The notes: generated from the sequence alone by a model not told the origin. 33,472 nucleotides of DNA from Tannerellaceae bacterium (GCA_021201295.1 JAJQFE010000054.1:1-33472), one strand, 5' to 3'; positions 1 to 9,820 are shown, numbered from the stretch's first letter. Numbers and translations: made by a program.

Positions 1-180
1 ACTCCGACTTCAAATCCAGAATTTATAATAGGACATTATGCGGATAATCATTATAATTTATTCTGCATACTTTTGCAAAAACGCATGAAAAAGCTTTTCT
101 TTGCAGGTAAAATAAAAGATGAACATTTAGTTTCACCTTTTATTTTTATTTTTATCCAATTGCTCAGACTTACTATATGA
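1..180 (+). CDS. possible 3' end of an upstream gene (partial, unidentified)
   Basis: The first reading frame is open from base 1 to a TGA at 178-180, giving 59 codons with no start inside the window. The TGA overlaps the rfbC ATG in an ATGA arrangement, which is typical of translationally coupled genes. The tail has a hydrophobic stretch near the C-terminus (SPFIFIFIQLLRLTI). I recognise no family. In AT-rich DNA a frame of this length can stay open by chance, and a -7-like box at 68-75 argues that this could instead be leader DNA, so confidence is low. A surface-polysaccharide gene would fit the position next to rfbC, but that is only context. Confidence 0.3.
   Translation, partial: TPTSNPEFIIGHYADNHYNLFCILLQKRMKKLFFAGKIKDEHLVSPFIFIFIQLLRLTI
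68..75 (+). promoter_or_regulatory. Bacteroidetes -7 box candidate for rfbC
   Basis: TACTTTTG matches the TAnnTTTG -7 consensus of Bacteroidetes primary-sigma promoters, about 100 nt before the rfbC ATG. No TTTG is seen 19-21 nt upstream, so this is a half-match only. Confidence 0.3.
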
Positions 181-734
181 ATTTTATAGAAACAAGCATA
201 CCGGGAGTATGGATCATTGAACCTGACGTATTCGCTGATAACAGAGGATACTTTATGGAAGCTTACAAACAGGAAGTTTTCGAAAACCATATCGGAAAAA
301 TAAATTTTATCCAGGACAATGAATCCTGTTCTACTCAAGGAGTCTTACGAGGACTACATTATCAGTTAGCTCCCTGGGGACAGTCCAAATTAGTAAGAGT
401 GATCCAGGGAAATGTACTGGATGTAGCAGTAGATATCCGGCGAAGTTCACCTACGTTTGGAAAACACGTTGCCATAGAACTCTCAGCAGAGAATAAACGC
501 CAGTTATTTATTCCACAAGGATTTGCCCATGGATTCCAGGTTTTAAGTGAAACGGCAGTTTTTACTTACAAAGTAGATAATCCGTATACTCCTACCTATG
601 AAAGAGGAATTCATTATAATGATCCGGAGATAGGCATTCCATGGCAGCTCTCTTCCGGTCATTCCCTTATTCTTTCAGATAAAGATAAAGAGGCACCTTT
701 ATTAAAAAATGCAGAAATCAATTTCACTATATAA
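177..734 (+). CDS. rfbC: dTDP-4-dehydrorhamnose 3,5-epimerase (RmlC/RfbC)
   Basis: A cytosolic cupin enzyme that epimerises C3 and C5 of dTDP-4-keto-6-deoxyglucose, the third step of dTDP-L-rhamnose synthesis for surface polysaccharide. The 185-aa length is normal for the family. The active-site region GVLRGLHYQ places the catalytic-base His at residue 61, and Tyr131 in AVFTYKVDNPY matches the family's catalytic tyrosine. PQGFAHGFQVLS is the conserved cupin strand. The ATG overlaps the stop of an upstream open frame (ATGA) and rfbB follows after 9 nt, so the two are co-transcribed. rfbA and rfbD are not in the window and would be expected upstream or elsewhere. The reading frame is intact. 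Confidence 0.96.
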   Translation: MNFIETSIPGVWIIEPDVFADNRGYFMEAYKQEVFENHIGKINFIQDNESCSTQGVLRGLHYQLAPWGQSKLVRVIQGNVLDVAVDIRRSSPTFGKHVAIELSAENKRQLFIPQGFAHGFQVLSETAVFTYKVDNPYTPTYERGIHYNDPEIGIPWQLSSGHSLILSDKDKEAPLLKNAEINFTI

Positions 735-743
735 CAACACTCT

Positions 744-1883
744 ATGAAAACATATCTGGTAACCGGCGCAGCAGGATTTATTGGCGCAAACTTTGTGAAA
801 TATATGCTGGCAACCCATCAGGACATCCGGTTAGTCATGTTGGATGCCTTAACCTATGCCGGAAATCTGAAAACAATTGCCAATGATATAGATAACCAAC
901 GATGTCTTTTCGTAAAAGGAGATATTGGAGATCGTGAACTGGCAGAGCAATTATTTAAGTCATATGATTTTAATTATGTAGTAAATTTTGCTGCTGAAAG
1001 CCATGTAGACCGCAGTATTGAAAATCCGCAATTATTTCTGGTCACGAATATTCTGGGTACGCAAAATTTATTGGATGCCGCCCGGAAAGCCTGGATCACA
1101 GGAAAAGACCCTGATGGTTATCCAATCTGGAAAGAAGGTGTTCGTTTTCACCAGGTATCTACTGATGAAGTATACGGCAGTTTAGGGGAAGATGGATACT
1201 TCTGTGAAGATACCCCTTTAGATCCCCGTAGTCCGTATAGTGCATCCAAAGCCAGTGCCGACCTGTTTGTAAAAGCCTACCATGATACCTATAAAATGCC
1301 GGTAACGATTACCCGTTGTTCCAATAACTATGGTCCTTATCATTTCCCGGAAAAATTAATTCCTCTTATTATTAAAAATATTCTGGAAGGTAAGTCTTTA
1401 CCGGTCTATGGAGATGGAAGTAATGTCAGAGACTGGCTGTATGTGGAAGATCATTGTAAAGCCATCGACTTAGTGATCCGAAAAGGTAAAACCGGAGAGA
1501 TCTACAATGTAGGCGGACATAATGAAAAACAGAATATAGAGATTGTAAAACTCACTATTCAAACCATCCGGGACATACTGACAGAATGCCCGGAATATCG
1601 CCAGATACTTAAGAAAAAAGAATATGATCCAAATGGGAATATATCTATAGATTGGATCAATCATGAACTAATCTCTTACGTAAAAGACCGGTTAGGCCAT
1701 GACCGGCGCTATGCTATTGACCCGACAAAAATCACCACAGAGTTAGGCTGGGTACCGGAAACGAATTTTGAGATAGGCATCGTCAAAACTATTTATTGGT
1801 ATCTGGATAACCAGGATTGGGTAGAAGATATTATAGGAGGCGACTATACTAACTATTATGAAGAAATGTACAGTAGAAGATAG
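744..1883 (+). CDS. rfbB: dTDP-glucose 4,6-dehydratase (RmlB/RfbB)
   Basis: An NAD-dependent extended short-chain dehydrogenase that converts dTDP-glucose to dTDP-4-keto-6-deoxyglucose, the substrate of the RfbC enzyme. The Rossmann motif TGAAGFIG is at residues 7-14. STDEVYG (139-145) carries the Asp/Glu pair used in dehydration. YSASK (165-169) is the YxxxK catalytic motif, and RCSNNYGPYHFPEKLIP is typical of the family. At 379 aa it is slightly longer than the usual 350 or so, because of extra residues around 265-325. It follows rfbC by 9 nt and converges with the antiporter gene, leaving only 26 nt between the stops. No obvious terminator hairpin is seen there. Confidence 0.96.
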   Translation: MKTYLVTGAAGFIGANFVKYMLATHQDIRLVMLDALTYAGNLKTIANDIDNQRCLFVKGDIGDRELAEQLFKSYDFNYVVNFAAESHVDRSIENPQLFLVTNILGTQNLLDAARKAWITGKDPDGYPIWKEGVRFHQVSTDEVYGSLGEDGYFCEDTPLDPRSPYSASKASADLFVKAYHDTYKMPVTITRCSNNYGPYHFPEKLIPLIIKNILEGKSLPVYGDGSNVRDWLYVEDHCKAIDLVIRKGKTGEIYNVGGHNEKQNIEIVKLTIQTIRDILTECPEYRQILKKKEYDPNGNISIDWINHELISYVKDRLGHDRRYAIDPTKITTELGWVPETNFEIGIVKTIYWYLDNQDWVEDIIGGDYTNYYEEMYSRR

Positions 1884-1909
1884 GCCGTACTATAGCCGCC
1901 TGACCGGAA

Positions 1910-4171
1910 TCAGTTAAACATCAGATTTTCTTCAAAAGTATCCAGTTTATCTTTCTCTCCGGCCAACAATAAAATGTCACCTTCTTCAAATATATAATCC
2001 GGAGAAATAGAAATAATGGTTTGATTCGGTTTATCTATTCCAATAATCATACTTTCCGTTTTTTCCTGGATGGATAATTCCATAATAGATTTCCCGATCA
2101 TATGGGAATCCGCCATGACCTGATACTGAATAAGACTTATATGGTGAACAGGTTCTTCTGTTTGAAGCAATTGATTCCGTTCTTCAATAGTTTGGATCAG
2201 TCGTTGGATTTCCTTATCAGAACCTGCAACAATAATCTTATCATAAGGATACAACCGTTCATTCGCATCCGGTATATTAATTTTCTTATTTCCACGGATA
2301 ATAGAAACAATATGAACCCCCGTATTCCTTCTGAAATTACTTTCTTTTAATGTTTTCCCTACCTTTGGAGACAAAGGGGAAACTTCAATCTCCTCTATAT
2401 GAATTTGTTTAGACAATAAAGCACTCTGTGTTTTCGGCAAAAAAGCAGCGTTTTTCTGCTCCTGTAATTCTTTTTGATTTAAATTTTCCAGGAAACGCTC
2501 CTCTATTCGTCTGGATTGCTTTTTAAAACCCTGGGAATAAATGACCATAATAATGACCCCTAAGGAGATAAAACCCATTAATACAGTTGCATTTGGGAAT
2601 AAAGGTATCAGAATCCTCAAAACCAGGGCTATACAAATGACTACTCTCAGCACAATGATGGAAATCAGCATAAAGCGATTAAAAGCTCCCCATTCCCACA
2701 AATTTCTGAATTCTATGGAACGGTTCTTCTTCATGACAATAGCCCGTAGGAAAGGTGCCATAAGTAGTAAAGTAACGATAGCAGCTAAAATCTGTCCTCT
2801 TAAACCTGCAATATGCTGAATAACGAAAGGAATAAAATAATCTTCACAAAGAAATTCTACGGCTAAAGCAAGCGCTGAATAAACAGCTACCAACAAAGCA
2901 ATACTCCTGAGTAATTTAACCCAGTCATTCGGATCATTCACTATCTGATATTCTGACTTGCCATAGCCATGAAGCAGTTTTTCCCATCTGGGAGGAATAT
3001 GTTTCTCTATTATATAATAAAGAGGTGTGGAAAGTTTAATAAAATATGGAGTAGTAAAAGTTGTAATAATAGACACTGCCACAATAATAGGATATAACTT
3101 CGGATGGATCACCCCAAGACTCATCCCCAATGAAGCAATAATAAAGGAGAACTCCCCTATTTGTGCCAGACTAAAACCGGCCTGGATAGAAACTTTCAAT
3201 CCATGGCCCGCAGCTAATACACCGGCTGTTGCAAAAATAACCCGGCCTATTAGTACTACCAGCGTAAGCATCAAGATCAATCCGGCATATTCTACAATAA
3301 TATTCGGATCAATCAACATACCTACAGATACAAAGAAAACCGCTCCAAAAAGATTCTTTAGGGGTTCGACCAAATGTTCTATATGTTTTACCTGAATAGT
3401 TTCTGCAAGGATAGATCCCATAATAAACGCACCTAACGCCGCTGAGAAATCCACCCGTGCCGCAAATAAGACCATGCCCAGACATAGCCCGACACACAAA
3501 ATGAGTAAAGTTTCGTCATTCAGATATTTCTTTAAGACCTTTAACATGGTAGGGACTAAATAAATACCTACCACAAACCAGATGAGTACAAAAAAGAATA
3601 AACGAAAAATACTGTTCAACAATTCTCCCCCTTCAAACCTATTACTGGAAGCCACTGTAGAAAGTAATACCATCATTAGAATAGCTGCTAAATCTTCCAC
3701 AATCAGCATACCAAAAACAATATTGGCAAACTTCTGTTTCTGAAGTCTCATATCCGTAAAGGCTTTAATAATGATCGTGGTAGAAGACATTGAGATCATC
3801 CCTCCCAGGAAAATACTATCCATAGTAGACCATCCTAATAACTGTCCTACTATATAGCCTATAATGATCATGGATCCCATATTGATCAGAGTAGCAATGG
3901 AGGCAGTCCCTCCTACTTCTATCACTTTCTTAAAACTGAATTCAAGTCCTAAAGCAAATAACAGGAAGATCACCCCGATCTCTGCCCAGGTCTCTACATT
4001 GGCCATCTCTGTCACAGTAGGCAGCCAGGAAACAAAGGGTCCGGCAATAAATCCTGCTACAATATAGCCTAAAACAACAGGTTGTTTCAACCATTTAAAC
4101 AGAATAGTAGCGATACCAGCCATTATCAGAATGATAGCCAGATCGGTAACAAATGTAGGTAAATGAGCCAT
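1910..4171 (-). CDS. CPA2-family cation:proton antiporter with two C-terminal RCK_C (TrkA-C) domains
   Basis: An inner-membrane monovalent cation/H+ antiporter of the KefB/Na_H_exchanger type. Residues 1-390 form a many-spanning membrane domain with the family signatures FLLFALGLEFSFKK, FVSVGMLIDP and QIGEFSFI. A second hydrophobic block lies at about 415-560. The cytosolic C-terminus contains two RCK_C-like domains, about 595-670 and 675-753, each ending in a DxIIVAG/DILLLAG strand. No RCK_N Rossmann nucleotide-binding domain (GxGxxG) is seen, unlike E. coli KefB/KefC, so gating may use another ligand; this arrangement occurs in Bacteroidetes homologues. The transported ion (K+ or Na+) cannot be told from sequence. 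It is read away from ppdK, with a hairpin terminator between the two genes. Confidence 0.88.
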   Translation of the reverse strand: MAHLPTFVTDLAIILIMAGIATILFKWLKQPVVLGYIVAGFIAGPFVSWLPTVTEMANVETWAEIGVIFLLFALGLEFSFKKVIEVGGTASIATLINMGSMIIIGYIVGQLLGWSTMDSIFLGGMISMSSTTIIIKAFTDMRLQKQKFANIVFGMLIVEDLAAILMMVLLSTVASSNRFEGGELLNSIFRLFFFVLIWFVVGIYLVPTMLKVLKKYLNDETLLILCVGLCLGMVLFAARVDFSAALGAFIMGSILAETIQVKHIEHLVEPLKNLFGAVFFVSVGMLIDPNIIVEYAGLILMLTLVVLIGRVIFATAGVLAAGHGLKVSIQAGFSLAQIGEFSFIIASLGMSLGVIHPKLYPIIVAVSIITTFTTPYFIKLSTPLYYIIEKHIPPRWEKLLHGYGKSEYQIVNDPNDWVKLLRSIALLVAVYSALALAVEFLCEDYFIPFVIQHIAGLRGQILAAIVTLLLMAPFLRAIVMKKNRSIEFRNLWEWGAFNRFMLISIIVLRVVICIALVLRILIPLFPNATVLMGFISLGVIIMVIYSQGFKKQSRRIEERFLENLNQKELQEQKNAAFLPKTQSALLSKQIHIEEIEVSPLSPKVGKTLKESNFRRNTGVHIVSIIRGNKKINIPDANERLYPYDKIIVAGSDKEIQRLIQTIEERNQLLQTEEPVHHISLIQYQVMADSHMIGKSIMELSIQEKTESMIIGIDKPNQTIISISPDYIFEEGDILLLAGEKDKLDTFEENLMFN

Positions 4172-4289
4172 ATATTACTTTCTCTATTACTTAGAAACTA
4201 AAAATGAGGTAAAAAATACAGGTGATATTTGCAATTCGCCCATAAAAATAATAAAAAATACGGTCTTCTCTATAGATTTAAACCACAAA

Positions 4290-4325
4290 GACGGCGTGGA
4301 GGTTCATAAAAGAGTCCACGCCGTC
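4290..4325 (-). terminator. hairpin terminator downstream of ppdK
   Basis: A perfect 11-bp inverted repeat, GACGGCGTGGA (4290-4300) and TCCACGCCGTC (4315-4325), with a 14-nt loop, lies 26 nt past the ppdK stop. On the minus strand it is followed by CTTTGTGG, so the U tract is weak. It separates ppdK from the antiporter gene. Confidence 0.7.
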
Positions 4326-4350
4326 GCAATTATGTAAGATAGTAAGATGA

Positions 4351-7071
4351 TTATTCCTCAATGACTGCCTGTGCTGCCGCTACCCGTGCGATTGGCACAC
4401 GGAACGGAGAACAGGAAACATAGTTTAGCCCCACTTTATGGCAGAATTTCACTGAAGAAGGTTCTCCACCATGTTCTCCGCAAATACCACATTTCAGATC
4501 CGGACGGACTGCACGGCCTTTTTCCGTAGCCATTTGAACTAATTGTCCCACCCCATTCTGATCTAATACCTGGAACGGGTCAAATTTCAGGATCTTCTTT
4601 TCGAGATAGATCGGCAGGAAAGAAGATATATCATCCCGGGAGTAACCGAACGTCATTTGCGTCAGGTCATTCGTACCAAAAGAGAAGAACTCTGCAGAAG
4701 AGGCAATCCGATCTGCAGTTAATGCAGCACGCGGAATCTCGATCATCGTACCCACTTTAAATTTCACAGTATCTCCTTCCTCTTCAAATAACTTTGCTGC
4801 TGTTTCACGAATGATCTCTTCCTGAGCGGTAAACTCATGAAGAATTCCGGTTAATGGAACCATGATCTCTGGTATGGTATTAATCCCCTCCCGCTTTAAT
4901 TCAAGAGCAGCCCCTAAAATAGCACGGGTCTGCATTTCCGTAATTTCCGGATATGTATTTCCTAAGCGGCAACCCCGGTGGCCTAACATCGGATTATGTT
5001 CACAAAGTGCTTCCACCCGTTGTCTGATCGCATCCACTGGAAGCCCCATCATTGTAGCCATCTCTTCCTGTCCCTTTTCATCATGAGGAACAAATTCATG
5101 TAAAGGCGGATCCAGCAGCCGAACGGTTACCGGACAGTTATGCATAGCTTTAAATATACCTTTGAAATCTTCCTTCTGGTAAGGCAGGATCTTCTCAAGT
5201 GCTTTTCTTCGTCCTTCCGCATCCTCTGAAAGGATCATTTCACGCATAGCTTTGATTTTATCTCCTTCAAAGAACATATGTTCCGTACGGCAAAGACCAA
5301 TACCCACAGCTCCAAAGTGCCGGGCCACAGTCGCATCATGAGGAGTATCCGCATTGGTACGTACCTGCAGTCTGGCATATTTATCCGCTAAAGCCATCAA
5401 CTCATTGAAATCACCTGAAATCTCAGCAGCCTGGGTTTCCACTTTCCCTTCGTAAATCTCACCGGTCGTACCGTTGATAGAAATAAAATCCCCCTCTTTC
5501 AACGTAAGACCATTTACTTCTACTGTTTTCTTTTTATAATCAATTACCAGCTCCCCGGCTCCTGATACACAACATTTACCCATACCACGGGCCACCACTG
5601 CCGCATGGGAAGTCATACCACCCCGTGCCGTTAGAATACCTTCTGCCACAGCCATACCAGCCAGGTCTTCCGGAGAGGTTTCAATACGAACCATTACCAC
5701 TTTCTTTCCATCTGCATACCATTCGGCAGCATCATCAGCAAAGAATACGATCTGACCGGTAGCAGCTCCCGGAGAAGCTGGTAACCCTTTGGTTAAAACT
5801 TTTGCACTTTTCAAAGCGGTTGTGTCAAATACCGGATGCAACAATTCATCCAGCTTATTGGGTTCAATCCGTTTTAATGCCGTTTTCTCATCAATCATTC
5901 CCTGGCGAAGCAGATCCATCGCGATCTTTACCATAGCAACTCCTGTACGTTTTCCGTTACGGGTCTGCAGAAACCATAATTTACCCTCCTGTACAGTAAA
6001 CTCCATATCCTGCATATCCCGGTAATGATTCTCCAGTTTAGTCTGGATTGCATCTAATTCTTTATATATTTCCGGCATCGCTTCTTCCATAGAAGGATAC
6101 TGGGCTGCCCTCTCTTCTTCCGGGATACCCGCACGCTCTGCCCAGATCTGAGATCCTTTTTTAGTAATCTGCTGGGGTGTACGAATACCGGCAACTACAT
6201 CTTCTCCCTGGGCATTAATCAGATATTCACCGTTAAATACATCTTCTCCACTGCCGGCATCCCGGGAAAAACAAACACCCGTAGCAGAAGTCTCGCCCAT
6301 ATTGCCAAAAACCATAGCCTGTACAGAAACCGCTGTTCCCCACTCTGCAGGTATACCTTCCATTTTACGATACAGGATAGCACGTTCATTCATCCAGGAA
6401 TTAAATACGGCACAAACCGCTCCCCAGAGTTGTTCATAGGCAGAAGTCGAAAAGTCCAGTCCGGTCTGTTTTTTCACAGCAGCTTTAAACCGGGCAACTA
6501 ACTCTTTCAGGTCTTCTACTGCCAGTTGATTATCCAAAGCCACTCCTTTCTCTTCTTTAATCTCTTCTATAATAGCTTCAAACGGATCAATATCTTCTTT
6601 ATTGGTAGGTTTCATTCCTAATACTACGTCACCATACATCTGTACAAAACGACGGTATGAATCCCATGCAAAACGAGGATTACCGGTTTTCCGGGCTAAT
6701 CCTTCCACCACTTCATCATTTAATCCCAGATTCAGGATAGTATCCATCATCCCCGGCATAGAAGCTCGTGCACCGGAACGAACAGACACCAGCAAAGGGT
6801 TTTCTATATCCCCGAACGTAGAGTTCATTAACTGTTCTATATTTTCAATAGCACGCTCAACTTCAGATTTCAGCAGTTCAATAACTTTTTCTCTTCCTAA
6901 TTCATAATATTCGGAGCAGACCTCAGTAGTAATAGTGAAACCAGGAGGTACAGGAACTCCAATTAAATTCATTTCGGCTAAGTTAGCACCTTTTCCGCCC
7001 AGCAGATTCCGCATATCTGCTTTTCCTTCGGCTTTTCCGTTCCCAAACGTGTAAACTCTTTTCTTTTCCAT
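4351..7071 (-). CDS. ppdK: pyruvate, phosphate dikinase (PPDK)
   Basis: A cytosolic enzyme interconverting pyruvate + ATP + Pi and PEP + AMP + PPi, a central PEP/pyruvate node in anaerobes. The 906-aa length is normal. The N-terminal ATP-grasp domain (1-350) includes the glycine-rich GGKGANLAEM (26-35) and SVRSGARASMPGMMDT. The swivelling phosphohistidine domain has TARGGMTSHAAVVARGMG with catalytic His489. The C-terminal TIM barrel has LCRTEHMF, FSFGTNDLTQMTFG and CGICGEHGG with the catalytic Cys864. The gene stands alone on the minus strand, with a -7-like box upstream and a strong hairpin downstream. The divergent rlmD promoter region lies only about 50-130 nt away. Confidence 0.98.
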   Translation of the reverse strand: MEKKRVYTFGNGKAEGKADMRNLLGGKGANLAEMNLIGVPVPPGFTITTEVCSEYYELGREKVIELLKSEVERAIENIEQLMNSTFGDIENPLLVSVRSGARASMPGMMDTILNLGLNDEVVEGLARKTGNPRFAWDSYRRFVQMYGDVVLGMKPTNKEDIDPFEAIIEEIKEEKGVALDNQLAVEDLKELVARFKAAVKKQTGLDFSTSAYEQLWGAVCAVFNSWMNERAILYRKMEGIPAEWGTAVSVQAMVFGNMGETSATGVCFSRDAGSGEDVFNGEYLINAQGEDVVAGIRTPQQITKKGSQIWAERAGIPEEERAAQYPSMEEAMPEIYKELDAIQTKLENHYRDMQDMEFTVQEGKLWFLQTRNGKRTGVAMVKIAMDLLRQGMIDEKTALKRIEPNKLDELLHPVFDTTALKSAKVLTKGLPASPGAATGQIVFFADDAAEWYADGKKVVMVRIETSPEDLAGMAVAEGILTARGGMTSHAAVVARGMGKCCVSGAGELVIDYKKKTVEVNGLTLKEGDFISINGTTGEIYEGKVETQAAEISGDFNELMALADKYARLQVRTNADTPHDATVARHFGAVGIGLCRTEHMFFEGDKIKAMREMILSEDAEGRRKALEKILPYQKEDFKGIFKAMHNCPVTVRLLDPPLHEFVPHDEKGQEEMATMMGLPVDAIRQRVEALCEHNPMLGHRGCRLGNTYPEITEMQTRAILGAALELKREGINTIPEIMVPLTGILHEFTAQEEIIRETAAKLFEEEGDTVKFKVGTMIEIPRAALTADRIASSAEFFSFGTNDLTQMTFGYSRDDISSFLPIYLEKKILKFDPFQVLDQNGVGQLVQMATEKGRAVRPDLKCGICGEHGGEPSSVKFCHKVGLNYVSCSPFRVPIARVAAAQAVIEE

Positions 7072-7119
7072 AAATTTTCGTATTACGATTTATTTTGCCA
7101 TCTCTGGATTGCAATGATA

Positions 7120-7127
7120 CAAATATA
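7120..7127 (-). promoter_or_regulatory. -7 box candidate for ppdK
   Basis: Read on the minus strand this is TATATTTG, an exact TAnnTTTG match, 49 nt before the ppdK ATG. A TTTG (plus 7142-7145) lies upstream but only 14 nt away, closer than the usual 19-21. Confidence 0.45.
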
Positions 7128-7203
7128 GAAAGTCAATTCATCAAAAGTTAAATAATTTATGTGTTTTATAACTATGACCTTTTTATTGTATCCTGTAAAT
7201 ATG

Positions 7204-7211
7204 TACATTTG
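7204..7211 (+). promoter_or_regulatory. -7 box candidate for rlmD
   Basis: TACATTTG matches TAnnTTTG and lies 28 nt before the TTG at 7240. A TTG at 7186-7188 is the nearest -33-like element, 15 nt upstream. If real, it excludes the upstream GTG at 7161 as the start and supports the TTG start. Confidence 0.45.
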
Positions 7212-7239
7212 TGTGGCAAAATTTTTAAACGCAGATACA

Positions 7240-8652
7240 TTGGCAAGAAAAAAAAGCAGTTACCTCTTTTAGAACAGGTAACCATCACAGGTGTAGCCGC
7301 AGAAGGCAAGGCAATAGCAAAAGTAAATGACAAAGTAGTGTTTGTACCCTATGTAGCACCTGGTGACATTGTAGATATGCAACTAACCCGAAAAAAACAG
7401 TTATGCAGAAGGCAAAGCTGTCCGCTTTCATGCCTATTCCCCGGATCATACGACACCCTTTTGTGAACATTTTGGCGTGTGTGGAGGCTGTAAATGGCAA
7501 CATTTGCCTTATGAGACACAATTAAAATATAAACATCAGCAGGTCATCGATAATCTAACCCGTATCGGAAAGATACAAATGGAAGAAATTCTACCGATTT
7601 TAGAATCTTCCCACACCACTTTTTATAGAAATAAATTGGAATTTACCTTCTCTAACAAAAAATGGCTGACAGAAGAACAGATCCAATCAGGTGAATCTTT
7701 TAATCCGATGAGTGGAGTGGGATTCCACATACCCGGTACCTTCGATAAAGTCCTGGATATAAACAAATGCTGGTTACAGGATGATATCTCAAACTGCATC
7801 CGTCAGGCAATCAAAGCATATGCCTTCAATCATGAAGGTTATCCCTTCTTTAATCTCCGTCATCAGGAAGGTTTTCTACGTACACTGATCGTTCGTTCTT
7901 CTTCTACCGGAGAGTTAATGATCATTGTGGTCTTCTATCAGGAAGATACAGAAAAACGGGAGGCTCTTCTCTCCCACCTGTCTACCCATTTCCCGGAGAT
8001 TACCTCTTTATTATATGTGATCAATGAAAAATGTAACGACACAATCACCGATCAGGAAGTACATGTCTTCAAAGGAAAAGATCATATGATAGAAGAAATG
8101 GAAGGACTACAATTTAAGGTAGGTCCTAAATCCTTCTATCAGACCAATAGCGAACAAGCCTACAATTTATATAAGATTACCCGCAATTTTGCTGGCTTAA
8201 CAGGGAATGAATTAGTATACGACCTATATACAGGAACAGGAACCATCGCCAATTTTGTAGCTAAAAAAGCTAAAAAGGTGGTCGGCATCGAATATGTAGC
8301 AGACGCGATTGAAGATGCCAAAGTCAACTCTGCCATGAATCAAATTGAAAATACACTCTTTTATGCCGGGGATATGAAAAATATCCTGAATAAAGAATTT
8401 ATCGATACACACGGCCGGCCAGACGTGATCATTACAGATCCTCCCCGCGCAGGGATGCATGACGACGTGATTGAAACCATTCTTTTCGCAGAACCTAAAC
8501 GAATTGTGTATGTAAGTTGTAATCCAGCTACACAAGCCAGGGATTTGAATCTATTAGATTCAAAATATGCTGTTAAGAAAGTTCAGCCGGTAGATATGTT
8601 CCCTCATACACACCATGTTGAGAATGTAGTCTTACTTGAGAAAAAAAATTAA
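7240..8652 (+). CDS. rlmD: 23S rRNA (uracil-C5)-methyltransferase RlmD/RumA-like, two apparent frameshifts
   Basis: An SAM-dependent enzyme of the TrmA/RlmD family that methylates C5 of a 23S rRNA uridine. The N-terminal TRAM domain (LPLLEQVTITGVAAEGKAIA) is followed by the Fe-S cysteine cluster FCEHFGVCGGCKW, the SAM site DLYTGTGTIANFVAKKA, the DPPRAGMH motif and the catalytic-Cys loop YVSCNPATQARDL. Two frame breaks fall in A tracts: A8 at 7248-7255 (nine A join a TTG start to the TRAM domain, giving ARKKKQLPLLE) and A7 at 7391-7397 (nine A, or six, give RKKNSYAEG). With both at nine, the length is 471 codons plus stop, normal for the family. GTG 7161 and GTG 7477 open the fragments but are unlikely starts. 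I infer homopolymer undercalls, not a real pseudogene. Confidence 0.88.
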
Positions 8653-8667
8653 AAAAGTAGATAAGAT

Positions 8668-8728
8668 AAGGAGTTATTATTCGCTTTGCTCATTAGTAGT
8701 TAAGTATTTTACTAACTCCTTAACTACT
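8668..8728. terminator. interlocking hairpins between convergent rlmD and fecR
   Basis: AGTAGTTAAG (8695-8704) pairs perfectly with CTTAACTACT (8719-8728). AAGGAGTTA (8668-8676) pairs with TAACTCCTT (8713-8721), which overlaps the first stem, so the two hairpins exclude each other. The position between two gene ends suggests bidirectional termination. The same GGAGTTAAG-type words recur at 10487 and 27481-27564. Confidence 0.5.
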
Positions 8729-8740
8729 GTAACTAATAAA

Positions 8741-9721
8741 TCATACGATTTCTGCGGGGACTCCGGTCATAAAGGATAATTGATCCAGGGCATCCCGGAT
8801 TCCTTTAGAACGTTTAAAAGAAAAATGATAACGTTTTCCTCGTAAAGAGGTAGTATCCATTTGGATTTTCACCTGGTAGGTATTCTCCAGACAATGCAGG
8901 ATCTTAGAAAGGGGAGCATTCGATAAAGAGATCAGCCCATACTTCCAGGAACCATACAGACTCATATCAATCTCATGGATCTCTACCGTATTAACAACCT
9001 TCGAATAAAGGGCTTTTTGTCCCGGATTCAGATTGATCAGTCCTATTCCGTCCAATCGTTGCAATTGCACAGAACCACTGGTCAGGATGACTTCATTTAC
9101 CTGGTCATCGTGCCGGGTATTTACACTAAAAAAGGTACCAAAAACTTTAATCTGGTTCGCATCTGTTTTTACCAGAAAAGGCATCAGAGAATCTGCAGCC
9201 ACTTCAAAATAGGCTTCTCCCTCCAAATATACATGACGTGTCTCTCCGGAAAAATGTTCAGGACATGCCAGACTGGTTTGTTCACTTAACCAGACCCGGG
9301 TTCCGTCCATCAGGGTAACTACCTGAATAGAATCCTGGCTTGAGTTCCGGTACGTAATAAAAGATTCCGGAATTTCTTCCTGAACCGGGTTTGAAGACAG
9401 AAAAACTGAAAAACCGATCACTATTAAAAGCACAGCAGCAGAAGCACTCCACACCCTGATTTTGAATTTCCGAAGGGAAGTATGACTATTTTTCCTGAGC
9501 TGCTCTAATGCTTCTATTTTTTCATTTAGTTCTTCCAGGTCATGAGCTACCAACTCTTCAGTTGCAGGATTCAAAAATTGTTTTTTCGCTTGCCAGATAG
9601 ATTTAAGTTCAAAAAAGTAATATCTGTTTTTAGCTGAAACCTGCAGCCATTCCTTTAATTGCTGTTTTTCATTCTCACTAATCTCCCCACTCAGATACTT
9701 AAATATAATCTCTTCATTCAT
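8741..9721 (-). CDS. FecR-family anti-sigma factor
   Basis: A single-pass inner-membrane regulator that binds an ECF sigma factor and receives a signal from a TonB-dependent transducer. The 326-aa length is typical. Residues 1-85 are the cytosolic sigma-binding part (FKYLSGEISENEKQQL, LKEWLQ). A membrane helix is at about 89-108 (WSASAAVLLIVIGFSVFL). The FecR domain follows (VTLMDGTRVWLSEQTSL, VYLEGEAYFEVA, FGTFFSVNTR), then a C-terminal STN-like tail (LSNAPLSKILHCLENTYQVKI). It lies 99 nt after the sigma gene on the same strand. The STN-bearing SusC upstream on this strand is its most likely partner. The frame is intact. Confidence 0.93.
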   Translation of the reverse strand: MNEEIIFKYLSGEISENEKQQLKEWLQVSAKNRYYFFELKSIWQAKKQFLNPATEELVAHDLEELNEKIEALEQLRKNSHTSLRKFKIRVWSASAAVLLIVIGFSVFLSSNPVQEEIPESFITYRNSSQDSIQVVTLMDGTRVWLSEQTSLACPEHFSGETRHVYLEGEAYFEVAADSLMPFLVKTDANQIKVFGTFFSVNTRHDDQVNEVILTSGSVQLQRLDGIGLINLNPGQKALYSKVVNTVEIHEIDMSLYGSWKYGLISLSNAPLSKILHCLENTYQVKIQMDTTSLRGKRYHFSFKRSKGIRDALDQLSFMTGVPAEIV

Positions 9722-9820
9722 TTCTTTCCTATTACTATTTTAAATACAATCCATAGGAACAAAACACCTAATTTTAAAAGACAAGTATTTTTTTGTTAAA
9801 AAAACTCAGTTATTTGTTTC

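Noticed and set aside
7477-8652. GTG at 7477 as a true start of rlmD
   Set aside because: The GTG is the Val codon of the GVCGGCKW Fe-S motif. Conserved sequence continues upstream in the same frame to the A7 tract.
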